Assembly (NCBI GenBank): GCA_950022655.1
Contig: OX465579.1
Span: 52,555,950-52,619,949 of the forward strand
From: Alentia gelatinosa
Taxonomy: Eukaryota > Annelida > Polychaeta > Phyllodocida > Polynoidae
Direction of reading: 5' to 3'
Length of the DNA: 64,000 nt
Each line of letters begins with the position of its first letter. Position 1 is the first letter of the stretch. Positions 37,353 to 50,874 of the stretch are shown here, piece by piece. Under the pieces are notes generated by a model, which ran no database searches, was not told the DNA's origin, and was given only the letters and a program-made list of their open reading frames with translations. The position numbers and the translations under genes were made by a program.

Positions 37353-37542
37353 ATTGTGTGCCGGTGGGCGCGCTTATGATGTGGAAGCCGTCAGAGTGCT
37401 CGTGACCAGTGACGAATGCGGATATGACGTCATGGTACTGCTGTAGAAGCGCCACCACGCGGGTGTTGAACTGTGGAACGTACCAGGAGAAGTGGGCGAC
37501 GCGGGCGAGCATACCGGGTGGAATGTGACCGACCACGAGCAC
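37353..37542 (-). CDS. SMPDL3-type phosphodiesterase, penultimate exon (metal-binding)
   Basis: A 190-bp exon: acceptor TTGTGCTTCAG before 37542, donor GTAAGA after 37353. It begins in phase 0 with VLVVGHIPPGM, continues FNTRVVALLQQYHDVI and ends VTGHEHSDGFHIISAPTGTQ plus one base. The histidines of GHIPP and of GHEH are the metal-binding positions of calcineurin-like phosphoesterases of the acid sphingomyelinase family, so the catalytic end of the domain looks intact. Upstream exons, which should carry the N-terminal metal-binding motifs and signal peptide, were not found up to the right edge of the window. They may be short or lie outside it. Confidence 0.9.
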
Positions 37543-37719
37543 CTGAAGCACAAAAATGGAACGTCAAAGTATATCAAAAATCCTTTATACCGTAGTTATC
37601 TGCTTGCACAGCATTACCAATTGCTAGCGGCACAAATAGGTATAGATATCAGGACCTACCAACTGCAATATATTCGTAAAGGGATTGTCACACAAATACG
37701 GCCTACCCCTATAATCACA

Positions 37720-37865
37720 TATAAGTCTTTATCCTGCCCCTCATATAAATCTCCATAGACTTCACATGATGTGATTGTATGCCACGGTAATGGCATAAAC
37801 TATTCATATGTCACGGGTGACATATGCAATTAAAAACATGTAACGGGGTAGGATAAATCTAAATG
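37720..37865. mobile_element. Small palindromic element
   Basis: AGTCTTTATCCTGCCCC on the left pairs with the complement of GGGGTAGGATAAATCT on the right. Between them is CATATGTCAC-GG-GTGACATATG (37805-37826), a perfect 10-bp inverted repeat around GG. The arrangement is MITE-like, but the outer arms are short and diverged. It lies in the intron or 5' region upstream of the penultimate SMPDL3-type exon. Confidence 0.45.
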
Positions 37866-39673
37866 TCACTCAAATTAATAAAATTGTCTATATATGGCGG
37901 CCGTGGTCCTCTGCTACAGACATCACTCAGCTCTGCTTCCTGATATCATTCCGCGGAAACTACTCACGCAATATGAACAAAGATATGAGATTTCGTGTCT
38001 TTTCTTGATAATATAACCTTTCCCTAACCTAGGAAGTGTATTTGAACGTATCCAACGTGCAATGTATATAGGAGTTGCTGTATGAGATCAGATTAAGCCA
38101 AGATCAATGAGGTTTGGAGGTTCCACCTTCTTAAATGTAAAAAACGACCATTAGAGAGAAACAATGCCAAATCTGACTCTACAGTGAACGAGAATTACCT
38201 CATGAGGAGTTTTTTTAATTCAATAATGACAAAGTTCATTCACATATAGAGGCCTTCTTCCAGGCACCGTCGTGTGATCATGTAATTTTTCGCGCAACCA
38301 GCGGCCTGCAGTCTCCATCTGTCAGTTCACACATGGACCAACTCTCCAAGAACTCAATGGGAAGATGCTTCGACAACTTGAACTATTCACCCATTGTTTA
38401 TTTACCAATCCGCCCGAAACTATCACTCTTAGAAACTTGCCATTCTAGATATCCAGATTCTCTGGAAGCTTTATATTCCCTGAGAGAGCATGAGGCTACA
38501 GAGTTAAACATATAGACAGAGTTACCTGGAAGGATGAACATTAATTGCACCCTAAATCATATTTCCGAATGAACAACAGGTTACCAGCCTATGATTTGAA
38601 TTATCATATTCACGGAAGAACTATATTCCCAGTGCATGAACACAACTCCCAAGCATTGTTTGCCTTATTGAAGTGGACCTCTCGCGAGACCACCTTATGT
38701 TTATCAAAATAATGGCTCCGTTTCCACTATACTAAATCATGCTATTGCATATAAAAGTGTTGTACATTTTGTGCCACAGTCACTTGGAGATGTGAATTGT
38801 TAAGAGTATTCTATCATTATCTGTGGCAGTTTTCACATTTTCAGTGTTAAATCTACCTTTAAGCCACTTCTATGCTCATCAGTACCATACGTATTTTTCA
38901 AAAACTGCCACTGTTTATCGTCTCATATATATATACACTGCCTACAGCACAGTCGCCAATCGACTAATGACCTACATTGAACATAGTGTGTTTCTATGAT
39001 CGTAGGTTAGAGACACAGCAAACAGGGGGACGAATACGAAATAGCGTAAGGCTATACTGCTCCAACCAAGCAAGGGGCAGCTAGAGATTCCGTCACAGAC
39101 GGATAAGTGCAGGGCTGTGTGTGTTCGTCTTCTCCCAGTCACAGTAAGGTGCCCTGGTCGTCAAAGCAAATACTTTCTACAAAGCAAAGCGGAGACAGGT
39201 TAGCGAAATCTTACCATAATTCAATACCAGATGTGACACCCGAATTGGTTTTAGATTGTGCCGATAACGTTGCACTCCACTGTGGTGTGAGCTGTGAGGA
39301 GTCCACTGAGAAACTGACACTGCCTATTAGGTTAACTAAGATTATACATCTACATAAGAGCACCTTTGCCACATACAGCGGGCTTCTCAAACAGAGGCAT
39401 CAAACCAGTATTTCCTTCTCTATCTCTATATATTCAATACCTCTAAACCCGCGCTTAGAAACTGTGTCTCTAAGAGGCGACACGCTGATTTGGTGAGGTC
39501 TACTGCGACACCTACCAGACATGAGAGTATTCGGGATGTTAGGTTGGTGAAGCAATGAGAGGCTGAGAAAACAAAAGAGACCCTTTTGGTGGCTAAACAT
39601 AACGCCGTGATTTAACACAAATGACCACCCATCCACCGCAAATAAGCCCGCCCCCTGTAGGGCAGTGTAAGCA

Positions 39674-39800
39674 GTAGGAAAGAGAGAGAGCAGTGGCAAT
39701 GGAAAGAGGGAGAAGAGAGGTAGAGGGGAGGCCTTGAGGAGGTCAAGGAGGAGGAGAGGAGGAGGAGGAGGAGAAAAAGGAGGAGTTGGAAGGAAATGTG
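39674..39800. repeat. Polypurine tract rich in GGA triplets
   Basis: About 125 bases almost entirely A and G on the plus strand, including a GAGGAG-rich core (about 39740-39785). Such mirror-like polypurine tracts can adopt triplex DNA. The 167-codon minus-strand frame across it encodes Pro/Leu/Ser low-complexity sequence and is not a gene. Confidence 0.85.
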
Positions 39801-39911
39801 GTGATATGTGGGTGGTCCTGGGGGTGGGATTACCAAGTCGTAATCTCACCCGTCTTCTCCGCAGCCCTCTTCCCTCCAGAGGGACCTGGTGGAGGTTGGC
39901 CAACCATCGCT

Positions 39912-40224
39912 ATTACCATAGCAACCGCCCTCTCACCACGGAGACCAATTACGTGCCGCACTTATGCAGTCCAGTCAGGTGTGGCCAGGTTCCCGAGCCG
40001 TCTACCAGAGGACGCGGCGGTGGTGGCACTGCTCTCTGCTTCCCTCTCGCGGGGAACGTCGGTGTAATGAGATAATACTAATGCGGCTAATATGGATGGC
40101 GTAAGGTGTTGTGAGCCGCGATGGATGGCTCCTCCGAGATCTGGTCAAGACCAACTGCAGTCTCAGCAAGCCGTGATTTCACAGCAACAGAGGGATGATA
40201 GGTCGTTGGTGGTGCCCTCTGGTG
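39912..40224. promoter_or_regulatory. GC-rich island with X-box-like and CTCF-like motifs
   Basis: ATTACCATAGCAAC (39912-39925) fits the RFX X-box consensus at 13 of 14 positions. TGGTGCCCTCTGGTG (40210-40224) fits the reverse CTCF consensus with one mismatch. Both lie in a CpG-enriched stretch that contrasts with the AT-rich surroundings. A promoter or insulator is plausible, and it lies upstream of the minus-strand phosphodiesterase exons, but no transcript start can be assigned. Confidence 0.35.
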
Positions 40225-42641
40225 TTTCACTCCGGAGTCAGAGCTAAATGACTCACTGTGGAGTAGGCCGGCACAATGGTCCGACGTTGGGTATGATGCG
40301 GCAGACAAAAGATTACCACTAGGGAACTGCAGGTCTAGAAGGCGGGGTGAGTGAATTGGAATTATAAACTACAGGTTTCTCTGAGGTTAAACGCTCAGTG
40401 CCTCCATCTTGAATTTCCAAGTGAAAGAGACCTTTGTTGGATATAAAGCGAAGCATATGGGTTTGGGTCCCGGATATGTGTCTCGTGAATGGTGATGTAG
40501 TCAAACTATAAAGGTACCTACGATTAGAAATGTTTCCGAAGCTAAATGGAAGCAGAGAATCTTTATCCAGTCGTTAATCGGGTTTAATCTGATGGATGTA
40601 ACGTATGCAGGAGAAGTATACAGTGAGTTCAGCCTGGAACTCTATCAAACCACCCCATATATCACACTTTATCAGATTAGCACTAGGCCTGTCTGTCCCC
40701 CTCATGGTGATAATCTTATAGGCACCGGTCTTATAGAGAGTCCTAACGATGTTACTGGTGTATTAAGACGCTACTCCGAAGAACAGTTCCTTGATATGGC
40801 TTATAGAGGAACCACAACAGGAATACGTTATACAAATACGGAATACGACCATTACAGATTTATTCAGGATATTTGAATGTCTGAAGTCATTTGGTATTCT
40901 GGCCACGATTTTTTCTATGTATCACCTCACATCAGGAAAGTTTCCAGAGTTCCATTAATCAGAAACAGAGCTGGGGTTCCCCTTTCTACAAGTTACTTGT
41001 AGAAAAATTACAGGATAATGGCTCAAAGTATAACATTTGGATAAACGCTGCGAACTCAGCCAGTAAACGTGCAAGAGAAATATGACGATTCCAAGGAATG
41101 CCAGATGACATCGACAGACAAACAAGATGGATGGCTGATGCATGTCATTTCAGCATGAGTATCGGATTCCGGTATCTGCTTCCTTCGTTATAACAGTGCT
41201 TGGGAAAACAAGGTCTCAGGTGTACACAATCCACCAGACCCAGCGCCAAGGGTGAGGTCGTGATCTAACTGATTACACCTTTCACCACATGATACGCTGG
41301 TTGAAATTGCAACTCAATCCTAACATTCTGCTTATAATTAACTTGCCTGGATAAGGTTATAGATAATCTGGAATAGTTTTAATTATGACGGTAACCCAAG
41401 AAGCTAATTCTATATTACATGTGACCTGACGTGAATCAAACTCTAATTATCTCCTGTTATATTTAGAGAGACTGAACAACAAGCAAATCTCCATGAAATG
41501 GTGAGACTGATTATATCGGTGCAGAGACAATATAGATAACCGCTCGACGTGAGGAGGTGAATATGCCCTGGTGCCGAATGTCAAAAATGAATATTGGAAA
41601 TGAACAAACCATGTATGCAATCATATAGAATAGGTACTGTCCCGTCCATAATAGCTCCGCTTCAATTAGCCACTGCTAGGAGTAACACCTAATAAATACC
41701 TAGAACTACTCTCCTGCTATCACGATTCATCACCATTATTACGAATGGCACCCGCGCAACATGTTATCGCAGCATTGTCCCCGCACAACGTACAACATTA
41801 AACAGCGAAGATTTGACAACCCGATCTCCGGGTATCATCTTACAATATTACTATCATTATATGCATTCGCCATATAATTCATTCAACATCCGAATTCACC
41901 ATTGGGAAACCCTCTCCATTAAACGATAATAAAAGTGTCACCACCTCTTAGTTCATCCAGCACCTACATTCGTCAGACGTTAATGCACTATTTAACTAAT
42001 CCGACACTGCCAGCTAGCAAATACAAACGAAAGTGGGAAACATCTATGAACGAAATGCATTGGCTAATATCTACTTTCTATAGATAAGAGAATGATGGCA
42101 ACACCTGTTGCATTATAAATGGATTTTCGTGTAAAATTTGCTGCCTTAGAAGGATTGGCAAAACGTATCTACTATGGTGTAGCACCGTTTTATTGGCATT
42201 AATAGGACTGCATTGATATTATCTTGAGTTTACAGAGAACGAAATTTTAGACTTCAGTGAAAAAGAAGTTTAGTTTAAATCTGGAGACTACAGAACTCCT
42301 AAAATAAATTAATACTCCTGTATACCTTGCACTATAAGTTGAACACCAATACCGACGTGCTTACGTATGTTATTGCGAGGTGAAAACGACGATACAGCTC
42401 TCAATTCATTCGGTCCGTTACGCTATTAAACTAGGTTGATAGATAGCAAAGGTAACTAGGCAACCAACGGGGACACAGTCACCGAGCACCTTAGCCACCG
42501 GGCACCTCAGCCATCAAATAGCAGCACTAAAGAGCGCCGCCCAACGGCGCCGAGCGGCAGCGTCGCCCAAACTCAGACTAATCGAGTCAATCAGGAATGC
42601 TGATGTTTAGATCCTCTCCGCCTCTCATCTCCCTCGCTAAA

Positions 42642-42651
42642 TCTCGCGAGA
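42642..42651. promoter_or_regulatory. TCTCGCGAGA palindrome
   Basis: An exact TCTCGCGAGA, the CpG-island promoter element bound by BANP in mammals, lies within a GC-rich stretch of about 200 bases (42480-42730). It is upstream of the minus-strand SMPDL3-type exons, so it could mark that gene's promoter, but distance and the missing exons make this speculative. Confidence 0.35.
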
Positions 42652-42939
42652 CTACTGGTGGCTCCATCTAGCGGCCCGCGGCAGTAACTGGGTAGCTCGT
42701 GGTTCCAGGCCCGAGCATTTAGTCAACATGCTGGCGGGAGAACTGCGTGTCGAATGCGGGTTGGGTGATCTAACAGAAGGTTTGATACGGACAGGAGAGA
42801 GACTACAGGCTCCAGAGAGGTGGGATGGAAGCCTAAGGCTGAAAGGCTAGGAGGGGATGAAACGTTGGGATTTCTGGGCTAGCGGTAGGGAGATCATAGA
42901 AATTGTGGGCTGGAGGCTTATAAAGCCTGTGGCTTGGAC

Positions 42940-43330
42940 AGGAAGCTTTGAATGAGGACTCGGGGATGGGAGTTAGAGGTTAGAGGCTGGGAACTAGAGG
43001 TTTGGAACTGGGGACTATGAATGAAAACTGAAGACTGAAAACTGGAGACTGAAAACTGGAGGTTGGAAACTGGGGACTGGATGGAGGTTCTTAGCTGGGA
43101 GCCGGGGGTTAGAGACTGGTGTCTGGGGCTGGTGGCTGAGGACTGGGGGCTAGGGACTGGAGGCTTGGGCCGGGGATTGGAAGCCAGGAGTGAAGGCTAG
43201 GGACTTGCAGCTGAAGGCTAGCTGCTATTGATATATTGCTTTTGATTGGAGTTATAAAGCTGGTAGCTGGAGATAGAAGGTTGGAGGCTGGAGGGAGGCT
43301 CTGGGGTCTGGGGAATGACACTCACAAAAT
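42940..43330. repeat. Degenerate GGAAACTGGAGACT-type tandem array
   Basis: About 390 bases of irregular 7- to 14-base units such as GGAGGCTGGGAACTAGAGG and GAAAACTGGAGACT, nearly pyrimidine-poor on the plus strand. Frames through it on both strands (for example 43109-43321, minus, Pro/Ser-rich) are compositional. Confidence 0.8.
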
Positions 43331-45373
43331 AGTGCCTTGGGGATCACAGGCTGGAAAGAAGACTTCCAGCTGAGAATGAGAGGGATGAAAGCTATGGAAG
43401 TATGGGGAAGCAGGCTAGGGGCAAAGGATTTAGGACTGAGAACTATGGCTGCGGCTGAGTACAGTGATTATAAATTGGCTTCTGCTCTTCATCCTCTGCA
43501 TTACTCGCTGGTGGCGATGAGGGTTTTGCTGTTGGGCAGAGATTTCATACAACATATTCATGTATAGCAATCTAACTGTAGACAACTGAGGTGATGCCTC
43601 TTCCATTAGCGTTTCCCGACTAAATATAAAAAGATGGGTTTGGCATGTTACGTATGTGACAGGCCACGTCATTGCTGCTTCCCCCACCTGGCGATATCCA
43701 ACAACACTAAACGCACAACAACACTTACGCACATATCACAAATCCTCTCTCATTTTTACCCACCCACCCACCCAACACCAAAAATTTATTTTATCTTCTT
43801 AAATTGTCACATTTTTTATTCTTTCGTACCCTTATTTATTTACCATCAACATAAACTCATATCAACTCTTAACAATTTATCACTATTTTATTACATAAAT
43901 ATGTATCACAACCTTTCATCAATTCATCATACAATTTTATCCATAAAATTTATCGACTATATTTAATAAATTTTAAGTTTCCCAAACTCACTCTCCTCTT
44001 ACTTATTTCGTCAGTCGGGGGGGGGGGGGGCAGTTAGTAATGTATTTAATTAATTTGGAAACACCTATTCCAAAACTACGCTACAAAACTATTGTTGTAA
44101 AGGTCATTGTAGCGTCTTCTGCTTTTGACATGCTTATAATGGCCCCGTCACTCAGTGAGAGTAATTTGAAACCACTCCCAATAACATCGCGTGAACGATC
44201 TTCACATTTTCATTGGTCAGCTTACCACCGTCAGTGAGCTTTGTCTGTACCGAAGGGTAGGTTGAAGGGCCAAGGACCCTGACAACCCCAGTGGGATCTA
44301 TCCCAAGCTCGGATCTCACTCAGGTGACCGCTAGGATTATATATGCGGCCCTTGAGTAATTACAGAAAAAGTACGTTTTGCGGACTCGAAACGAATAACG
44401 TCAGACCTAGCCGAACTCCCAATCCCAAATCTAAAGTTCTTTGTATTTATTTACTGTCTATATATAGGACCGGATGTCGAGGGGGAAATGACGAGGTTAT
44501 ATACTTCTAATGTAATATGGACAAGTCAATCATCCAAAGTCCCTAGAGACCGAAGTCCTGAGAGATTTAAACATTTTCAAGAAACCAATTTCCTGTAGTA
44601 CCCCATAACTGTAAGAGGATCATGAAATGTAGGAACGTTAGAGCGTCGTGTGTACGGCACAATAATATATATGTTTCTAGGTCAGCAGTGGAGGAATGTC
44701 ATAAAACCAAGTTTTACTTTCAATATAGTATCTATAGAATACATGTATCCATATGTATCAACAACCTGAAATACTGCTTAGTTCACTGAGAACATCTAGC
44801 CCATAATAACTTCCCACAACGTCATTGTGCCTACAATTTAATCTAAAGAGTCCCTTGAGTCTGCTGCATCACAAAATGACAGATCGCCCGGGCATATTAA
44901 TAAGAGATTATTAGAAACTGCAGAATATTAGAAATCGAAACATCAAACAAGGACTCTCCTAGTAATCTGGGCTTCTCTCTCATTACGTCGCCGATATTGC
45001 TATTTGTGGCTTTGTTCAACGTGGTTTTGTTTCAGGAATGGGAAAATGTCGGTCCTCTCTCAGATCACTTTGTCGAGGTTGCTCTGAGAACCAACAAGAA
45101 ACGCTGCAGTAGTAAATCATAAGTCTCTTTACAGTATTTGAAGATGCTCCATACAGAGGTCAATCAGTTTAATGCATATTGTACGTTTATCGATTACAGA
45201 TTTCTCTGTTTATTACCCATCTAATACGAAGTCTCCATACAAAGCCTATGGAGCCTATATATCGCTACCATTCCCGCCACCTGCCGGGCATTATAGGAAC
45301 TATCTAATACAAACAATGCACGGCGCTTGCGTTGAATTTCTAATTATTTAAACGATCTTTTCCTTGATTCCCC
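43331..45373. other. Spacer, no gene seen
   Basis: AT-rich sequence with a run of 14 G at 44017-44030. No coding region, array or RNA gene recognised. Confidence 0.35.
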
Positions 45374-45464
45374 GATTTGAATCTGGGTGGTCGTATTCTC
45401 CTTGTGGTTGACTACGCAATACTCGTCAACTACGCGGAGAATACGACCAAGCAGATCCAAAAAA
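45374..45464. mobile_element. Palindromic MITE, family 1 copy 2
   Basis: A short hairpin sharing its core with 4084-4226. The left arm contains GGTCGTATTCTCC then TTGTGGTTGAC; the minus-strand right arm contains GGTCGTATTCTCC then GCGTAGTTGAC. The outer bases (GATTTGAATCTGGG against GGATCTGCTTGG) also pair. At about 90 bp it is shorter than the other copy, consistent with an internal deletion or a separate subfamily. Confidence 0.7.
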
Positions 45465-48400
45465 ATGGGCCTAATATTGCGTATATAACCAACCACTGGA
45501 TGCAAATTATCTCGGCCATTCTCTTTATGATCCAAGTAAAAAATGATAGATATTCAGCATGGCAACAGAACCTCGTACCTCAGTCATACCTAATGCAGTC
45601 AGGCTGAACTGGGGCTATGCGAGTAGTATACGATGTGTTGCCCTGCGTCAGGACTGTCAACATGAGTAGTATAAGAAAAGTCGGCTTGACTATGCTTGTA
45701 TGATGCATGTAATGATACTCTTATATCACGTATAGATATGTATTATGTGGTATCACTTGTGGTATTTAATGTCGTTGATCAGCTATTCATCAAATCATCA
45801 TTCTGATATTACTGAATTTTATTCCCCTCTTTTACAAAACGCTGGCAAGTGGTAAATTCGTATACTAAAGAAGACTATTCATTGGAAGGACTGGAACTAT
45901 ATCTTTATAGAAATGAATAAACGCTTCTATTTAAAAAGAAGTTACAGGCTAATAAAAAAAGACGTTTACTGATGCTACTGGTGGGTAACCTTATGATCGG
46001 TCAAATGGTCCTCAAATGGTCGTGCTGCTTCTGTTCATATACACAAATCTACAATATAAATAACCATCCCCCGCCTAGGACAAACAACAAACAATAGATG
46101 AGAGAAAACCTAAAGGGTCATGAAATATGTCCTGACCTATCCAGACCAAAATTGCAATCACCAAAGGCGTTTGGATATGATTCCATCCGTCGATTAGAAA
46201 TGGACATATACGATAAAAATCGAGCTTTCTATTAGACGGCTGATTAGCTATTACAAAACAAATATATTTCTTGTATCTTTGTATACAAAACAATATATGG
46301 CCTCATACTGACAAATTCCTCCAATCTAGAGCTGGTATATACAAGAGAGACCCTCATCCAGAATCATAGCTTTCAGGAACGGTAAAAAATGTAGGATATA
46401 TGACAACAATCGCACAAGTTAGTGAAAGTTAGGAAATATAGATCGGCGATACTTTAGGGTCGGCTGCCTATTCATCTTTCAGGCCTACTGCTGCTGCTGG
46501 AATGAAGACGTATACCAAAGGCCGGCCAAGGTGCTTCGATTGTGCCAGGAAAAATGTCCGCTGATATTTTTCGGCGGACCTTATGACCATAAGAAATCGT
46601 TACTAGGCATCCCCACTCGCCCCATCTCCGGCCCTGCACGCGCAGAAGACAGATAGGGACAGCCATTGGTCTGGTTAGCTTGTTCCGGGCATGAAACACT
46701 ATTCTGTATGGATGTCTTTGGAGTAGGCGGAGAACCAGCAGAGTGGTAAGTCCCGCCATTCTGACGTGGACATCTCCCAGTCGCGTGACTTAGCGAGATT
46801 TCCATTCTGCCAATACTTTATTGGCCGGCAGGAAAATGTTGGCAAGTAGGTGAGTTAGTGTATCGTAAAACAATTCAATGTCATCCAGGCGTCCCCGGCG
46901 AATTCACTCATGAACAATACCAGACAGAAGAAAGGAATCCTATCATAGATGCCATAACGAATATTTCAACAGAATTAGATATTTCTTGTTTTTAATTTCC
47001 AATGTAATAGGGACTATACAGTTCTAAAAGACTTTTAAACATGAATTAACCGTTATGAATCTGTAGTTTCTTGCGGTACCAGACTTTGACAGCTGCTTAT
47101 TATGCATTGTTATCCATTGTATACAGCTATTCTTAGGGTCAGTATAACTCATCCGTCATCTCTATCATCAAACAGCTTGCGATGACCGTATGGTTTGATG
47201 TATTTCATTCATGGAAGAACTGCCACCCGCCAGTTTCTTAAACCAAAAGAAAAGTACTAGATTTCTCTCAAGATTCACCTGGACTAATACAAATCACACT
47301 CCTTCCTTTGTTTTTGTATCACCTTTACTTTGGCAATGCCAAACCCCTGGTGTCAAACTTAAACATTTGTTACTTTACAACTCCAGCCATTGCCGATACA
47401 CATTACTATTCAAACCGCGATTCCACTCTCGAGAAATGCCTCCACATGAAGGAATAAAGTAAAATATGTTCTGAAAGCTAAATACAACAAGCCTGGTAAA
47501 GGGGCTTTAGACGGTTTTACATCTTTGGAGAGCCGGCCAGCCCGGAAGACTGTTCTTCATCGATCGAAGCCGTAGACTAAGCAAAAGCTTGCAGAATGTC
47601 CAATGTGTGTTTCGAAAAGAAGTGAATTGATTTGTGTAAGGTAGCAGAAGTGGACTGGTTTGTTCGACTCTAACTGGCCGCGAATAGTCATGTCGGAAAC
47701 ACGCGCCCTGCTCATCCATCAAACGCCAACTTTTTCAACAGGCGCCACTTCCGCGTCTCATTTCTAATCATCTTCCTTAGCCTTGACGTAAATTGACTTG
47801 ATGCGGAAAGCCACTGTGCTAAAACAATACGAAGGCAGGAAGGACCACTCTGAGCAGCATCAGAAATCTACTAAAATGATCGATACTCACACAAACCCAC
47901 CAGTGTCCATGAACACTAAAAGTAACCACTGAGAATTCCATGGAGCAAGATCGAAGTGTGTTTGCCTGCTTTAATTGTCCACAGAGCAAATGTTGATGGG
48001 GTGTTGTGCTGTGAGTCAGCATGCTGGGTCATTTCCCCACTTTAATGACTAATCCCATTATCGCCAAATAAATTTTACCATTCCTTGAATAGAATCCCCA
48101 ACAACAACCTACCCACAAACCCCTTACCACTTCCTTCCTTGATCCCCTTATAAACTATTTACCAGATATTACATTTTTAGTATCTAATCCGAGCTGCCAG
48201 TAACAACTGCAGTTTTGAAGCTTAACTGTTGATAGCTAAGCATACTAGATTAGGGATTAAGTCGTAGAACTCCTTGTACTGTACTTTCTTGAGTACTTGG
48301 CGAAGGATGGGAGAAATGAGATGGGTCTCCCACTATCAGTTAGCCTCAACTAATGGAACGTCAAGCATGCGGAACGATTCTATATTTAATTGAGTTTTTA

Positions 48401-50433
48401 CAAATGTGGGGTAAGCTCCTCCTTGGAAATATCCATGGCATCGCGCGTTACATACCCGGACATGTCTGGATAACCTGGAGGGGGGCGTTGCTGCACGTTT
48501 ACGATGCCTTTGCGGATCGCAAAATAGCGATCCGAGGGCTTTAACGCTGCTCCAGAAAAGTAGTGGATCGTGTTGGAATCGCAAAGCCGCATCGCCGCGT
48601 AAAATACGGCTTTTAGAACGATACTTTATACGCCGACCCTCACACCAGGGCGGATCATCTGCGGATCGTAATACTTTGGTTAGAAATAGCCTTGTTTGAC
48701 ATTCTCAGTAACGATCCATGGTGGGGCTACCACCCCCACCCCTTGTTCTTCTATCTATAGGAAATGGCGATCCACACCATAGGTGTCAGATATATTTTAA
48801 CTATGGTGCCATTGGATATGGATATGGATATATTTGTATATCAGTCCCCAAGTCTGTCATCAGTTGCTGCTAGTAGATTAAGGGTCAAGGAAATCTTTAT
48901 TTCTGCACAAGAATTAATTACGTATGATTCCCTTCTTTTTACAGAACAATTTGTATAATATCAAGGAATGAGCAGATAATGTCCTCCAAGAAACACCATT
49001 GCACCTGAATAGGTAAGTTCCAAGAAGCATCCCGAACTATGATAGCAAGGTCAGTTTTATATAACTTTTACCACACATATTTTCATATAATGGTGTAAAT
49101 TCTTAAAGTTAACATTCGAATGTATATAAATCTATCACTATTCAATATGATTTTACCTCACTTTCTCTTGGGGTATATATCTACGATATCAGGAGAACAC
49201 GAGATATTCCCAAAACTCCCTTATGGGAATATCTATCATACCGGCCTCCCATAGGAGTGAATAACATACCTTTTCTCTAAAATCACAATTGACAGTATCT
49301 CTGAAAGTTGTTTTTAATAGGGGTGAGTGATACATATTTGAAATGATCTGTTAAGCAGACTGAGGGGAAAAGTAATACACCTATCATCTAACTTCTCCTA
49401 ACGAAATGCGTGTAAGATTGAACTGCCATAGAAGATGGTATATTTATAAAAGAAATATCATCGGGGAATGTCTACTGGCACTGGCATCTACAGGGTAGCT
49501 GTAAAAGGCAACATTGCCTCGTGTCATAAACGAAATACCAACTTTGCTTTTACATGGGCTTACTCTGCTACTGGAGAGGCACGTTGATGCTAGATGCCTG
49601 ATGGATCAGGCGTCAACATGCATTGGTCTGCTTTTTCTCATTCAGCAATGATCAGTCTAATGGCTCTAATGGCCACCGGACACGCCCGGACCTCCGATGG
49701 CGGGAGATAGTTTTAAAATATCGCCCGTCTTCCCATGAATAAACATCTCGTCATTAGGTGACGTGACTTTGTAGCCTCAGTCACATGTAAGGTAGCCTGA
49801 TGCAGGGATACTACAGTCAAAAAAGACATTTTAGTCTAATTAGAATTGATCTAATATCTGGTTGATAACTGATAAGAAATTTCACATCTGATATTATTAG
49901 GGACCCCTGAAGCTAATGTCATTATCTACTGCACAAATTTAATGAGAAATTTACTAGGAGGTAACTGTGTATCTAGTTATGAGCTATGGAAATGAGTTCA
50001 GACTTTCTTGTGGTGTGGAAGGGTGGTATCCGAAATCGCTGGTGGTCCGGGTGCGAGTGGCCGAGGGTAGGGTGCGAGTTTCGCGTCCTCCACTTTACCT
50101 CAATCACCTAAAACATTCATCCTGGTTAAGGGAACACATTAAAATTGTAGTTAGTCAGGAAGAAGTATTTCTATATATACCCATTTCCGAAACGTCTATA
50201 GTTACATACCGCTGTTGGGGGTGCAGTAATTATAAGTTATGTAGCGAGGCTGACGTTTTTGTCCCGGGCTGACGTTTTTCGTCCCGGCCTGACCTCGTGA
50301 CATAAAGAGCAGCGGGACGAAAACTTAGCTATTACAGTTACTCGATAAGGGTGGCCATTTTTCTGGGGCTATCGGAGGAAGAGAAATAATCATTTTATCA
50401 ATATTTAAAGGTATATAGGAATAGCGAAAACGA
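45465..50433. other. Spacer, no gene seen
   Basis: Overlapping frames at 46472-46805 and 48336-48592 lack domains. A perfect 11-bp inverted repeat (AGATATTCCCA / TGGGAATATCT) lies at 49202-49234. Near 49587-49618 a short hairpin centres on GCCTGATGGATCAGGC. Around 50000-50100 a GTGGCCGAGG word recalls a tRNA A box, without a B box. Confidence 0.3.
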
Positions 50434-50556
50434 GTACCGGTAATCAAAAGTCAAATTTACTCGGGAAGCTCAGAAAAATTACTGCCAGCGGCCAAGGCCT
50501 TGGGCAATAATTTTTCCGAGCCTTATCTCGTAACTTTGAACTTTTGCTCACCGGAA
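50434..50556. mobile_element. Palindromic MITE, family 3
   Basis: Arms of about 55 bases. The left arm runs TACCGGTAATCAAAAGTC to GCTCAGAAAAATTACTGCC; the minus-strand right arm runs TTCCGGTGAGCAAAAGTTC to GCTCGGAAAAATTATTGCC. The loop is about 16 bases around GGCCAAGGCC. A 94-codon minus-strand frame crosses it and is not a gene. Confidence 0.7.
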
Positions 50557-50874
50557 CATAGTTTCCCTCTAATATGAATAGTGGACACAAGTGGTGAAGC
50601 ATAATTGCTAAATAATTAACGTATAATCTAGATATCTTTATAAAGTATGTGAAGTATGGACTATGGACATGACGAACCACTTCAATACTGAGAAACGGAA
50701 TGTCTTCATGAGCTGCTTTTCTTTTCATTAATCCATATTAAGGCTCCGACTTGATATTCAGTAACTCTTTTGCATTTATGATCATATTATCAGGAAAGCA
50801 ACCAAAGAATACATCATTCGTGACTTACATACAATACCCATTTGCTTGAAAAGGGAAGGAATATAAAACCACCT

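Larger units (their letters stand above)
37866..42600. other. Spacer or 5' intron of the SMPDL3-type gene
   Basis: No further exon of the phosphodiesterase could be recognised. A purine-rich tract (39674-39800) and a GC-rich island (about 39840-40300) with X-box-like and CTCF-like motifs are listed separately. The 94-codon frame at 40592-40876 (plus) has no recognised domain. Confidence 0.3.

Noticed and set aside
39400..39903. 167-codon minus-strand frame rich in Pro, Leu and Ser
   Set aside because: It reads the complement of a polypurine tract; no domain and several overlapping open frames.
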